A DNA stretch of 64,000 bases from Endozoicomonas_A sp049275935 (GCF_049275935.1 NZ_CP184830.1:3844001-3908000), one strand, 5' to 3'; shown: positions 55,712 through 64,000, counted from the stretch's first letter. The notes: a model not told the origin generated them from the letters alone. Made by a program: numbers and translations.

Positions 55712-56584
55712 TTAACCGTCTGGAACAACCGTTTTCCGGGTTGTCATGACAAAAGCCGTGTTCTCGTAATAGTACGCAGCTTCATTGATAAAGATGGGGT
55801 ATCCGGGTTCACCCTGATAGGGAGTCACTGTGCCATCCATATTCTGAAACATCGGCATGCCTGGCTTCAGCTCCTCAAAATCCCTGTCCTGCAGAGCACT
55901 GTGAACCATGGCAGATATTTGTCCGTCGTCGTCTCTGGGATAAAAAAAACGATCCCTGACGTTATAAACTTCGGTGCTTGCGGGCAGGATATTGTCCCGT
56001 TCGTTTTCTGGCATTTGGGTGAAGTCGACCAGATGTTGGATCACTGATTCAGTGTCTGAAAACTGATCGTGTCGCAAAACGCCGTTGGGAATAGGGCCGA
56101 CTTCAATGGTCACTGCGTAGTCGGAAAGGCTATTCAGCGTTCGGCTGAATTGGTTATCACGGTCACTCAGAATGATTTTTACTTCCGGCATCTGTTGTTG
56201 CACATAGGATGCTGCTTTGAGGTTGAAAGCGGCCTGATCTTTGATAATCAGCGTCATTCCCATGTTGCTGGTGGTACTGTGCAGATCGATGATAAAACGG
56301 TCATTATTGGCTTTGGGGCCGAGCAGTTGATTGATTTTCCGGGCTCGGCGGTGTTCATAGACCGAATCATCATCGCCGTTGAGAATGTCATCCGTAAAGG
56401 AACGATTCAGATCGGCATCCATAAATCGTCTGACTGCTTTATAGGCTTCAACATTGGCCAGCAGATAATCTACTGGAATGACGCTCTGTTTGAAACTACC
56501 GTCCTGTTCCAACTTCCTGATCAGGTTAGGCCCAATCAACTCGTTGCCATGGGTTCCGCCCACGATAGTGATTCTTTTAATCAT
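55712..56584 (-). CDS. Aspartoacylase-like zinc hydrolase
   Basis: The protein is 290 residues. Zinc ligands are visible in VGGTHGNELIG (H12, E15) and FIIDLHSTTSNMG (His near 105); the catalytic Glu is in TIEVGPIPNG. This is the AspA/ACY2 type, which removes an acyl group from N-acyl-aspartate or other N-acyl amino acids. Substrate not determined. It stands 96 bases after the LysR gene on the same strand, and the two may be separate units. Confidence 0.8.
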   Translation of the reverse strand: MIKRITIVGGTHGNELIGPNLIRKLEQDGSFKQSVIPVDYLLANVEAYKAVRRFMDADLNRSFTDDILNGDDDSVYEHRRARKINQLLGPKANNDRFIIDLHSTTSNMGMTLIIKDQAAFNLKAASYVQQQMPEVKIILSDRDNQFSRTLNSLSDYAVTIEVGPIPNGVLRHDQFSDTESVIQHLVDFTQMPENERDNILPASTEVYNVRDRFFYPRDDDGQISAMVHSALQDRDFEELKPGMPMFQNMDGTVTPYQGEPGYPIFINEAAYYYENTAFVMTTRKTVVPDG

Positions 56585-56679
56585 AATCAGACCTCTGTTG
56601 CACTGGCTAAAAGACTAAACCCGGTTTCAGATTTGTATAACTTTCTGAGAACTTAAAAGCCCAAAGACCTCTCATGTTC

Positions 56680-57570
56680 TCAAGGGCTGGCGGTCCAGCT
56701 GCGGCAGAGTTCAATTAATTCCCTGGTTCCCTGACTGATGTACTTTTGTCGGTGCATGATGAAATAGAATTGTCGGCTCAAATCTCTGTCAGGGATTAAC
56801 AAAGGGATCAGACTGCCCCTTTTGAAAGCATCCTGAAGTGTAATTCTCGACAGGCAGCCAATCCCGAGACCGGCCTCGACAGCCCGCTTGATGGCTTCAG
56901 TGTGTTGCAACTCAATAACCACATTCAGGTTGGGCAGAATGCCGTGCATAGCTCGATCAAACGCCTGACGGGTACCCGAACCGGCTTCGCGGAGAATCCA
57001 GCCAGCACTCAAAAGATCCTGGTCTGTCAGTTGGGTTTTGTGTTCGAGGTCATGGCCCGGTGCGCAGAAGGCAACCAGTTCATCATCACACCAGGGAATG
57101 ACATTCAGGTCATGGTGGTGTAACTCTCCTTCGATCAGTCCGATATCCAGATCAAAGTTAAGAACCTTCTCGGTAATATTGGCGGTATTGGCCACCTGCA
57201 GATCAATATGGGTACCCGGTTTGTCTCTCATCATTCGGGCTACGATGTTAACGGCCAGATAATTGCCTATGGTCAAAGTAGCGCCGACCCGGATCTGTCC
57301 TGTCAGAGCTTTGCTGAAGAGTTTCTGCTCAAGCTGCCGGGCCTTTTCCAGAAGGGCTTCGGCGTCCGGTCGAATCTGCTGGCCGAGGTCATTCAGCTGA
57401 ATTCTTTTGCCAATGCGATCAAAGAGCTGAGTATTGAACTTTTGTTCCAGTTCTTTCAGTGCACTGCTGGCGGCAGACTGGGACATGACCAGAGCTTCGG
57501 CGGCGCGGCTAAGGTTCTGCTGGCGGGCAACCTCCAGAAAAACCTCCAGTTGTCGGAGAGTCAGTTTCAT
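56680..57570 (-). CDS. LysR-family regulator, FinR-like
   Basis: The protein is 296 residues. The N-terminal winged helix (TLRQLEVFLEVARQQNLSRAAEALVMSQSAASSALKE is the region, residues 3-40) and the effector domain are complete. In Pseudomonas, FinR lies next to and divergent from fpr and activates it under redox stress. The same pair is present here but separated by an ankyrin gene and a duplication, so FinR is the best match. A second, partial copy of its first part lies at 60938-61066. Confidence 0.8.
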   Translation of the reverse strand: MKLTLRQLEVFLEVARQQNLSRAAEALVMSQSAASSALKELEQKFNTQLFDRIGKRIQLNDLGQQIRPDAEALLEKARQLEQKLFSKALTGQIRVGATLTIGNYLAVNIVARMMRDKPGTHIDLQVANTANITEKVLNFDLDIGLIEGELHHHDLNVIPWCDDELVAFCAPGHDLEHKTQLTDQDLLSAGWILREAGSGTRQAFDRAMHGILPNLNVVIELQHTEAIKRAVEAGLGIGCLSRITLQDAFKRGSLIPLLIPDRDLSRQFYFIMHRQKYISQGTRELIELCRSWTASP

Positions 57571-57860
57571 GAGCTAATCGATTTAATCGAATAATCTTAT
57601 AAGAATTATCTGTTTTGCCAATATCCTACCCCTGACTGGTCTATTCCGGAAGAAAAAATAGTATGAATAATTGAACTTTTGGCCAACTTTTCTCTCAAAC
57701 GTTCGATTGTGATGGATTTTTTACGCTCCGGGTAAGAAACAATCACTCAGATAGCTCAGGTGCCAGCACTTGGAGCGACTAGTTGTCGACCAAAGAATGT
57801 CTGCTATCAGTTGATATGATGGTTCGATATTGATCTAAAAACACAATAAGGGACTGACTA
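57571..57860. promoter_or_regulatory. Divergent region between finR-like and ankyrin genes, duplicated downstream
   Basis: About 100 bases next to finR (57571-57690) recur at about 61067-61180, upstream of fpr, with few changes. Because the original finR and fpr promoters lie in this kind of gap, the second copy may still serve fpr. The palindrome TCGATTTAATCGA, near 57577-57590 and again near 61073, could be a regulator site. Confidence 0.5.
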
Positions 57861-59156
57861 ATGGATATAAGTTCACACACCTTCTCAATGGCAAATTTGA
57901 AACAATTGATTCTGGAATCGAGAAGTTTCTGTGACGAAAGTACAAGAAAAATCAACAATTTGACTGAAGGTAATATTTCTCAAGAATGTGGCATTTGCTT
58001 TAAGGGTGTTTTTGGCTCTCACAACGTCGTTGTTGCACACGTAACATACAATTTTTTTAAGTCCACCAACCCCAAACTCCATCTTTTTCATGGTTCCTGC
58101 CACAGGGAATTTGAAGAAAACCAGCAGAGTCTTGATTCCCGGAAAATATGCCCTATCTGTCAGGATCACCGTCTTCCGGAATTAGAATTTTCATCGGTGG
58201 CCCATGCTGTAGTATCTGGCCAGATAGACCACGCCCTGGAACTTATGGAGCATGAAGGCCCGGGCTCGAAACACTCATGGCAGGAAGCGAAGATGTCAGC
58301 CCTCCACATTGCAGCGATAAAGGGCGATCAAAATATAGCCAGATTACTGGCCGAGGATCCTGACATCGACGAAAATATTGACCCTGACGAAGGTATTGAT
58401 GTCGCCGAAGAACTTGACATTGGCGAAGATATTGACGTTCAGGACTCAAAGGGCAAAACAGCACTACACTACGCAGTCAGCAATCATAATCTGGAGACGG
58501 TGAGAACATTACTGGACTTCAATGCTGGTGTGAACATCCGCGACGAGTGTGGCCGAACACCTCTGCATCTGGCTGCCGAAAAGCCTGAATGTCCTGATTT
58601 GTTTGCCCTTTTGATGGAGCATGGAGTCCGTTTCGATATTCCAGATAACGACGGTCACAGGGCAATTCACATAGCTGTTGATGCCGGCCATGAGTTGGCA
58701 CTTGAAACTCTGATTAAAAACGGAGCCGATGTAAATGCAACTGCTCGCGATGGACGTACCGCCCTTCACTACGCAATGGTATTTGGTTTACCTCAAGATT
58801 ACCCTAAAACGAAAAACCATTTAGGCCTGGTCAGGATGCTGATCAATGCGGGGGCAAAAGTTGAGCTTAGTACCGGACAAGGGTACACAGCTTTTGACGG
58901 AGTCAATTATGTAAGAAATTCATCTGACAGGGTGGAAATTATTAAAGTGTTACTCTCGTCTGCTATCAATGGTTTTGCTGATATTAATGCACCGGCAGGT
59001 CATTCAGGTTACGACCCGGGTCGCAGCCTTCTTGAATATGCACTCATTGCCAAGGACAAGGAAGCATTGCAACAACTCATTGACAGAGGAGCTCAAGTCA
59101 CAGACAGCAACCGGGACAAAGTTGACTCGATTTTGAATGATCATAAGGATAAGTAA
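57861..59156 (+). CDS. RING-H2-like and ankyrin-repeat protein, eukaryotic-type effector candidate
   Basis: The protein is 431 residues with no signal peptide. Residues 43-100 match the RING-H2 layout: C43-x2-C46, then H74-x2-H77-x2-C80, then C97-x2-C100. The third ligand position is K72, so seven of eight zinc ligands are in place. Next come about six ankyrin repeats (roughly 135-400), for example GKTALHYAVSNHNLETVRTL and RTPLHLAAEKPECPDLFALL. The first repeat is followed by an acidic run of four near-identical six-residue units (DENID, DEGID and so on). RING proteins are ubiquitin ligases; in a bacterium this suggests a host-targeted effector. It sits between finR-like and fpr, divergent from the regulator. 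Confidence 0.75.
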   Translation: MDISSHTFSMANLKQLILESRSFCDESTRKINNLTEGNISQECGICFKGVFGSHNVVVAHVTYNFFKSTNPKLHLFHGSCHREFEENQQSLDSRKICPICQDHRLPELEFSSVAHAVVSGQIDHALELMEHEGPGSKHSWQEAKMSALHIAAIKGDQNIARLLAEDPDIDENIDPDEGIDVAEELDIGEDIDVQDSKGKTALHYAVSNHNLETVRTLLDFNAGVNIRDECGRTPLHLAAEKPECPDLFALLMEHGVRFDIPDNDGHRAIHIAVDAGHELALETLIKNGADVNATARDGRTALHYAMVFGLPQDYPKTKNHLGLVRMLINAGAKVELSTGQGYTAFDGVNYVRNSSDRVEIIKVLLSSAINGFADINAPAGHSGYDPGRSLLEYALIAKDKEALQQLIDRGAQVTDSNRDKVDSILNDHKDK

Positions 59157-59211
59157 CTCTTGATTAAAACCGCAACGAGCGCAACACTCGCTGTTATGGA
59201 TAAGCTTCAAG

Positions 59212-60277
59212 CTACCTTGTCAAACACTTAAGAAAGACATTTCTGGCACCGTTGATATCACGATCAACGATGAAGCCCTCACCCTTAATAATTTTGGAAG
59301 AACCTAATTTTTCGTCAATGGTCCCGTTCCATGATTGAGTCTTGGATGTATAGGCTTCGTTGCAATCAACTACATGCTTTCCATACTTTTTTGCGTACCA
59401 CTCAAGCCGCTTTTTGAATTGGTAGTGATTGAGGTCAAGCATCTGGCGGCAGGTGTTACGGCGAATGGTGCGAACCTTCTTATCTTTGCGTGTGACCATA
59501 CCTCTTGTCTCAAAGGTTGGCAAAAATACAACGTCGTAGTTCGACACCAGCTCGAACGCCAGCCGGTTATGCAGATCAAGAACAATGTCATCCTTTTTGC
59601 ATTTCAGCCGGTCAATTTCCCTGTTGAAATGAATAATCCGATCTCTTGCCCACTGGGGCATGTCGGGGAACTTAACGCCCTTCCGCGTGTTCACCGGGGT
59701 CAACTCCAACGCATCTAACCTTCCCTTGGATTTCGGGATTTAGCTCAATATGTTGTTGAACCTGAATGAACCAGCGACCTTTGTCGTAGGTTACGACACA
59801 AGACTTGCCAATCGCTTCTGCTGGCACGTCTTCTGTCAGGTGAATCTTGCCAAGAGCCTGTACGCAGGGATTTAATCCCTTTGGCAAACGGTCAATAGAG
59901 AATGAGTGCCTGCTACCTTTGCGGCTTTTGAAACTGATTTCTGCAAAGCCCTCTTTAGCTCCCTTGAGCTTCTTGTTGTGCTTGCAGACCGCTTTGAATG
60001 TGGTCGCTGCCGCCAGTGTTCCATTATCAGAAACAATCGAGTTATAAGCCCTGCCACTTTCTTTTTGCTCTTGCTTCACTTGAGCTTTAATGGCGGGTCG
60101 CATGTTGATGAATTTTCCGCTGGCATCTTTATAGTCATCATTGCGGAAACGCTCAACAGCAAGGTTGTACGACCTCCGATAGAGCATCAGGGCATCGTGA
60201 TAGGCTTGCTTATTCTCTGGGTAAAACCTGGTCTTTTTTGATGCTACTCTCTTTGCGTCCTTTGCGTCTTTTAGCAG
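59212..60277 (-). pseudogene. tnpB: tnpB (RNA-guided nuclease) with a frameshift
   Basis: Two frames together make a TnpB. The first (to about 59672) has the N-terminal and wedge regions and ends with VGVDPG, the first RuvC Asp. The second (59212-59709) has LPTFETRG with the RuvC Glu and DRDINGARN with the last RuvC Asp. About 30 residues after the first motif and a frame are missing, so the gene is probably dead. The zinc finger cysteines are replaced (TSKTQSWNG, KIIKGEGFI), as in some IS607 TnpB groups. The start is uncertain; it overlaps tnpA by about 68 bases. Confidence 0.75.
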
Positions 60278-60866
60278 ATCGCTTCCCGTAGTGGCTATTG
60301 CAGAATGAGGTAATGAAACCGATAAGCTCTTGGGTGTCGAATGGCTCACAGGCGTTATCCGGGTCATCCAAAACCTCGATGTGTCCTCCCGATAATTCAA
60401 CAAGCCACTTGATAAGTTCAAACCCTGATCGGGCAAGGCGATCTTTTGTGGCAACCACAATATAGGTTGGATTTCCGCACACCGCTGATTCCAGAATGGT
60501 TTGCAGTCCTTTTCGCTTAAAGTTGAAAGCACTGGCAATGTCGCTGATAAATTCTGCATCAGGGTGCTCTTTGAGTAAGATACGCTTTTGCGTGTCAATG
60601 CTGGATTTTTGCTTTCCAGAACTCACTCTTGTATAGCATATCTTCCTCTGCTGGTTAATGAATATGCGGAAGTGACCACCACTGGTTTGCTTCACTTTTT
60701 CGTAGTGACCGCTTTCGATCTTGCGCCTCATAGTTTGGCTGGTTACGCCTTCAATCTTGGCTAGCTTTGTAGTTGAACCCCACAAGATAAATTCACCTTT
60801 TGACGATTTATCTTGTGTCTGGCGTAATTGATTTTGCGATTGTTGCAATTTTATTTGACTGTTCAT
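60210..60866 (-). CDS. tnpA: IS607-family serine recombinase (TnpA)
   Basis: The protein is 218 residues from ATG 60866. An N-terminal MerR-like helix-turn-helix (GSTTKLAKIEGVTSQTMRRK) precedes the serine recombinase domain. The catalytic serine is in CYTRVSSGKQ; the downstream ATKDRLARSGFE stretch has the family arginines. It cuts and joins DNA to move the element without target-site duplication. It looks intact. Confidence 0.88.
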   Translation of the reverse strand: MNSQIKLQQSQNQLRQTQDKSSKGEFILWGSTTKLAKIEGVTSQTMRRKIESGHYEKVKQTSGGHFRIFINQQRKICYTRVSSGKQKSSIDTQKRILLKEHPDAEFISDIASAFNFKRKGLQTILESAVCGNPTYIVVATKDRLARSGFELIKWLVELSGGHIEVLDDPDNACEPFDTQELIGFITSFCNSHYGKRSAKRRKGRKESSIKKDQVLPRE

Positions 60867-60870
60867 GATG

Positions 60871-60933
60871 CAGCAAAGTGTCAGGCAGAACCATCGATCA
60901 TCAGGAGTGATAACAACCTTGAGTAATCTTATC
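60871..60933 (+). pseudogene. Duplicated start fragment of fpr
   Basis: This 63-base stretch matches 61446-61508, the region just before and at the start of fpr, without gaps. The start codon reads TTG in place of ATG and the match stops about eight codons... in fact five codons in. It marks the right end of the first copy of the duplicated unit. Confidence 0.8.
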
Positions 60934-60937
60934 GGGA

Positions 60938-61066
60938 TCATTCAGCTGAAGTCTTTTGCCAATGCGATCAAAGCGCTGAGTATTGAATTTTTGTTACAGT
61001 TCTTTCAGTGCACTGCTGGCGGGCAACCTCCGGGAAAATCTCCAGTTGTTGGAGAGTCAGTTTCAT
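60938..61066 (-). pseudogene. Duplicated start fragment of the finR-like gene
   Basis: The stretch matches 57389-57570, the first part of the LysR gene, with an internal deletion of 53 bases between two CTGCTGGCGG direct repeats (57464 and 57517). It is not a functional gene. It starts a few bases after the fpr fragment, so the junction of a tandem duplication lies near 60934-60938. Confidence 0.85.
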
Positions 61067-61166
61067 GGGGTAATCGATTTAATCGAATAATCTTATAAGA
61101 ATTATCTGTTTCACAAATATCCTACCCCTGACTAAGATATCCCGGAAGAAAAAATAGTACGAATAA

Positions 61167-61433
61167 ATGAACTTTCGGCTAATGACGCTTTCAAAAAAAA
61201 TCAGATATCTGTCCAAAAGAGCGGTAGATATTAAATTGTTACTCCCGTCCGCTATCAATGGCTTCGGTGATGTTAATGCACCGGTAGATTCTCGGGGTGG
61301 GAGCTTTCTTAAATACGCTCTCAAAGCTCGGGACATCGAATCGCTGCGAAAACTCATTGACAGGGATGCTCGAGTCACAGGAAAAGATCGCGAGGGAGCT
61401 GACCGCCTTTTGAATTATTACAAAGATAAGTAA
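61167..61433 (+). pseudogene. Remnant of a second ankyrin gene
   Basis: The 88-residue frame ends with residues like the last 70 of the RING/ankyrin protein (LLPSAINGFGDVNAP, then a KYALKARDIESLRKLIDR stretch and KDK end). The start comes from non-coding upstream sequence, so the frame itself is a fusion. It is the decayed second copy of the ankyrin gene; the RING and most repeats are gone. The divergence from the first copy indicates an old duplication. Confidence 0.75.
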
Positions 61434-61493
61434 CTTTTCAGGGTACAGCAAAGTGTCAGAAAGAAAAATCGACCATCAGGAGTGACACCTACT

Positions 61494-62267
61494 ATGAGTA
61501 ATCTTATCCGGGAGACAGTGACCAGTGTTCATCACTGGAATGATACCCTGTTCAGTTTCACCACTACACGCAACCAGGGATTGAGGTTCAAGAACGGCCA
61601 TTTCACCATGATCGGTCTGGAAATCGATAACAAACCTCTGCTGAGAGCCTATAGCATTGCCAGCGCCAACTATGAAGAAGAGATGGAGTTTTTTTCCATC
61701 AAGGTACAGGATGGCCCCCTGACCCAACACCTGCAGAAGCTGGAAGTGGGAGATGACATTCTGGTGGGCACCAAGCCTGTGGGGACTCTGGTAGCCGATC
61801 ATCTGCTGCCCGGAAAGAATCTCTACCTACTCAGCACAGGAACGGGTCTGGCTCCTTTTATGAGCATTATCAAGGATTTTGAAATTTATGAGCAGTTCGA
61901 CAATGTAATTCTGACTCACGGCGTTCGCTATGTTTCTGAATTGGCTTATCAGGACCGGATTGAAAATGAACTGCCAGAAAATGAATACTTTGGTGAGATG
62001 GTTAAAAAACAGTTGAAGTATTACCCAACGGTTACCCGGGAACCTTTCCGCAACCAGGGGCGCCTGACGGACTTGATGGAAAGTGGCAAGCTGTTTGCCG
62101 ACCTGAATCTTCCTGAGCCCGATCTGGAAAATGATCGCTTCATGCTGTGCGGCAGCCCTGCCATGTTGAAAGATCTGTGTCGTATTCTGGATGAGCGTGG
62201 CTTTAAGGAAGCCCGTGGTGGAAATCCGGGGCACTATGTTATTGAAAGGGCTTTTGTTGAGAAGTAA
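61494..62267 (+). CDS. fpr: Ferredoxin/flavodoxin-NADP+ reductase
   Basis: The protein is 257 residues from ATG 61494, usual for Fpr. FAD binding is in LLRAYSIASANYEE; NADP binding is in LLSTGTGLAPFMSII, HGVRYVSELAY and MLCGSPAMLKD; the C-terminal end is short. It moves electrons between NADPH and ferredoxin or flavodoxin, and in Pseudomonas is induced by FinR. AGGAG lies 11 bases before the ATG. The usual divergent partner is now about 4 kb away, but a copy of the intergenic region remains upstream. Confidence 0.9.
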   Translation: MSNLIRETVTSVHHWNDTLFSFTTTRNQGLRFKNGHFTMIGLEIDNKPLLRAYSIASANYEEEMEFFSIKVQDGPLTQHLQKLEVGDDILVGTKPVGTLVADHLLPGKNLYLLSTGTGLAPFMSIIKDFEIYEQFDNVILTHGVRYVSELAYQDRIENELPENEYFGEMVKKQLKYYPTVTREPFRNQGRLTDLMESGKLFADLNLPEPDLENDRFMLCGSPAMLKDLCRILDERGFKEARGGNPGHYVIERAFVEK

Positions 62268-62391
62268 TTCCTTTCTGAAAAGGCGGCTGTTGTGAAAGTC
62301 TTTTGCTTGACCAATAGAGCGTTAAGCTGGGTCAGTTTTACAGGCTACTTTTGCGATAGCCTGTTCTCGATCTGCTATCAGTTATTATGTA

Positions 62392-63420
62392 TTAATGGAG
62401 GGAACACCGATTTTGGGGTAGGGGAATTACACTGGTTCGAATATATTTTGAGGTATGATAAATATCAGGATTTGAGACTCTTTCTCTATCTTCAATGAAT
62501 TCTCCTTCGTCATTAAGAAACATATCTGTTTCATATAAATCATGCCATATATCACTCCCACGTGGACATCCATCATATAATGATTGAAGCTTGGTTGCTT
62601 CATCTGTAGTAAGACCTTGAGCTATTGCCACCATTATTGGAAGTAAATGATTGAATCTCGCTAAATGAGCCAATTCAAGAGTGTTGTTGTTTGCCCAGGT
62701 TACACGCTTACGCAATAACTCATCGGTATAAAAAGGTACTAAATCCAAAGCCAGTTCTTCATTGTTAGTTTTAATGGCCAGTACCAGAGGTGTATTGTTT
62801 CCAAATTGCCTTTCTAATGTCTTTTGATTTGGTGTGATTAATAACTCATGGTTTGTTTTCGTTAGATGATTGAATAGGGCTTTTGATAACTTTATATCTC
62901 TGGCTGCAATGGCTGCGGTAAATGGTGTGTTTTGAAAGGGTGACGAGTCAAACTCCATTAGGGCAGATTCAATCTCATCTCTCTCCAGAAGTAATGCAAT
63001 GAACTCTTCCCGTTCTTTTGACTCTAAAAGGTGTTTTGCTTCGATTTTTGGAGTATTGGTAATATCAACAATAAGCTTAAATAATATATTTGGAGTGAAG
63101 CCAGTCCCTTTATATGCAAAAGGATCTCCACCACTTTTCAGTAGCTTTACTGCCCTGGCCCAGTTAACTTTCACTACTGAAAGTACTTCTATAAATTTCT
63201 GTGTGACTAAATTTCTTCCTCTTTCCAGTCTTAAAGTCTTTGACCTTTGGGCTTTATCAGGAATAGGTATATATTTGAATTTCAGAGGATAAGGGGATGC
63301 TCTTTTCATTGATCGAAAAGATCGCATTCTTAACTTTACAGTATTTCCTTTATGAATAGGGTTTTTCTTGTCAAAATACCAACTTCTGTACAATGGATCA
63401 TCTGGATGAGGTGGAGTCAT
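62392..63420 (-). CDS. Ankyrin-repeat-like protein
   Basis: The protein is 342 residues. Degenerate ankyrin repeats are visible: ARAVKLLKSGGDPFAYKG near residue 88, NTPFTAAIAARDIKLSKALF near 165, NNTPLVLAIKTNNEELALDL near 210, and NTLELAHLARFNHLLPIMVA near 245. The N-terminus (about 1-70) is basic with no signal peptide. It may act in a host or bind a partner protein. It is convergent with fpr. I cannot assign function. Confidence 0.65.
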   Translation of the reverse strand: MTPPHPDDPLYRSWYFDKKNPIHKGNTVKLRMRSFRSMKRASPYPLKFKYIPIPDKAQRSKTLRLERGRNLVTQKFIEVLSVVKVNWARAVKLLKSGGDPFAYKGTGFTPNILFKLIVDITNTPKIEAKHLLESKEREEFIALLLERDEIESALMEFDSSPFQNTPFTAAIAARDIKLSKALFNHLTKTNHELLITPNQKTLERQFGNNTPLVLAIKTNNEELALDLVPFYTDELLRKRVTWANNNTLELAHLARFNHLLPIMVAIAQGLTTDEATKLQSLYDGCPRGSDIWHDLYETDMFLNDEGEFIEDRERVSNPDIYHTSKYIRTSVIPLPQNRCSLH

Positions 63421-63515
63421 ATTGTCTACTTTATATCGTAAAAAATTATCAATATGTTTGATTTCTTAAGTCTTATAAAGTTCCAAAAATATCTTTTTAG
63501 TTAGTAATTCTAACG

Positions 63516-63680
63516 TTAAGTACTCAGCCATACGGAATCGAATATTTCTGGCTTATTGGGCAGGTGCTCTGCAAGGCGCAACGACGGGAACATAGCAAGC
63601 TATGTGACCAGAGTTGCAACGCAGTTAGAGTGCCTGAACAATAAGTCAGAAAATATGATTTCGTATGGTTGAGTACTTAA
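63516..63680. repeat. 165-bp palindromic element with 41-bp inverted ends
   Basis: The outer arms, 63516-63557 and 63640-63680, start TTAAGTACTC and match in reverse complement with a few changes. The centre holds a second, weaker palindrome (GCAGGTGCTCTGCAAGG against CAACGCAGTTAGAGTGCC). It has no frame and looks like a non-autonomous repeat. The start also shows TTAA at both ends, perhaps a target feature. Confidence 0.85.
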
Positions 63681-64000
63681 TTGCTGAGTAAAAATATAAC
63701 AGTCATTGACTTGTTTGCTTGCTTCAGAGGCCGCTGAAAAATGCTGATGTGATATTAACAAGTGGCTCAAAATGCTTATTTACTCTCTGTAATTAGCGGT
63801 TTTTCGACACTTTTTTCCCTGTCTCAACCCGTTTCCTCTGAGACTCTGGAGCGAAGGGGTGAGAGATATAGCCAGCTATAGAGGTACGGCGATTGAAGCT
63901 GATAAGCCTTTGTTTTTATGCACTGAAGTACTTAATTGATTCATCGATTAGCTCAATATTCTTAATTCACATTGACTGGCTCCGACAGGCACAATTACTC
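63681..64000. other. 320-base end of window, no gene supported
   Basis: The stretch after the palindromic element shows only short broken frames. It may be the upstream region of a gene outside the window. Confidence 0.5.

Larger units (their letters stand above)
59160..60870 (-). mobile_element. IS607-type element
   Basis: The element holds a serine recombinase gene and a tnpB, both on the minus strand, with no terminal inverted repeats, as in IS607. Its edges are set by comparing the flanks with the duplicated unit: the ankyrin gene tail to the left and the fpr start fragment at 60871-60933 to the right. It is about 1.7 kb. A hairpin-prone stretch after tnpB (near 59170-59200) would lie in the right-end/guide RNA region. 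Confidence 0.75.

Noticed and set aside
61167..61433. Frame taken as a stand-alone small gene
   Set aside because: Comparison with the intact ankyrin gene shows it is a remnant joined to upstream non-coding sequence, so it is listed as a pseudogene.

Overview
The window looks like a chromosomal piece of a marine, host-associated gammaproteobacterium, most likely in or near Endozoicomonas (Oceanospirillales). This is inferred from the mix of ordinary gammaproteobacterial housekeeping genes (rsuA, hldE, msbA, typA, argS, phrB, ilvD, lptE-holA, finR/fpr) with large orphan proteins, ankyrin-repeat proteins, and intergenic palindromic repeats. No rRNA, tRNA or CRISPR array was seen.

Layout. 1-6.4 kb: a YHS-domain protein, a DoxX-like membrane protein, then a tight run of two ATP-grasp ligases, an MFS transporter and a DinB-fold protein, facing rsuA and a DUF2057 gene. 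6.5-10.3 kb: a 47-bp tandem repeat and an 1143-residue orphan with a nucleotidyltransferase-like C-terminus. 10.3-15.7 kb: the 5-oxoprolinase operon pxpB-pxpC-pxpA with a Dph6-like gene coupled to it, then an FAD oxidoreductase and an aldo/keto reductase. 15.7-23.4 kb: an orphan charged protein, hldE, msbA, a lipopolysaccharide-kinase-like gene and typA. 23.4-31.2 kb: an exported protein with a CAP domain, prolyl aminopeptidase, dtd, a DUF29 protein, an FMN-binding glutamate synthase-like protein and argS. 31.8-35.4 kb: two convergent genes, an exported methyltransferase and an exported ABC-type ATPase.

36-39 kb: ybgA-like gene, a small membrane protein and phrB. 39.3-45.5 kb: a five-gene set (ethanolamine permease, glutamine-synthetase-like ligase, aldehyde dehydrogenase, iron-type alcohol dehydrogenase, class I glutamine amidotransferase) that reads as a complete gamma-glutamylation route from ethanolamine to glycine, parallel to the Puu putrescine pathway. 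45.7-51 kb: a DUF3581 gene, ilvD, a broken mazEF module and a secreted orphan. 51-57.6 kb: an NSS transporter, a lipoprotein, holA-lptE, an aspartoacylase-like gene and a finR-like LysR regulator.

57.4-62.3 kb is a rearranged finR-fpr locus. A RING-like/ankyrin gene lies between finR and fpr. The stretch from the start of finR to the start of fpr has been tandemly duplicated, the second copy has decayed, and an IS607-type element (serine recombinase plus frameshifted tnpB) sits at the edge of the first copy. The window closes with another ankyrin-like gene and a 165-bp palindromic repeat.

The strongest leads are the gamma-glutamyl ethanolamine cluster, the exported ABC ATPase/methyltransferase pair, the RING-H2/ankyrin protein, the double ATP-grasp/MFS locus and the duplicated finR-ank-fpr region. 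All functions are read from sequence only; no database search was run.
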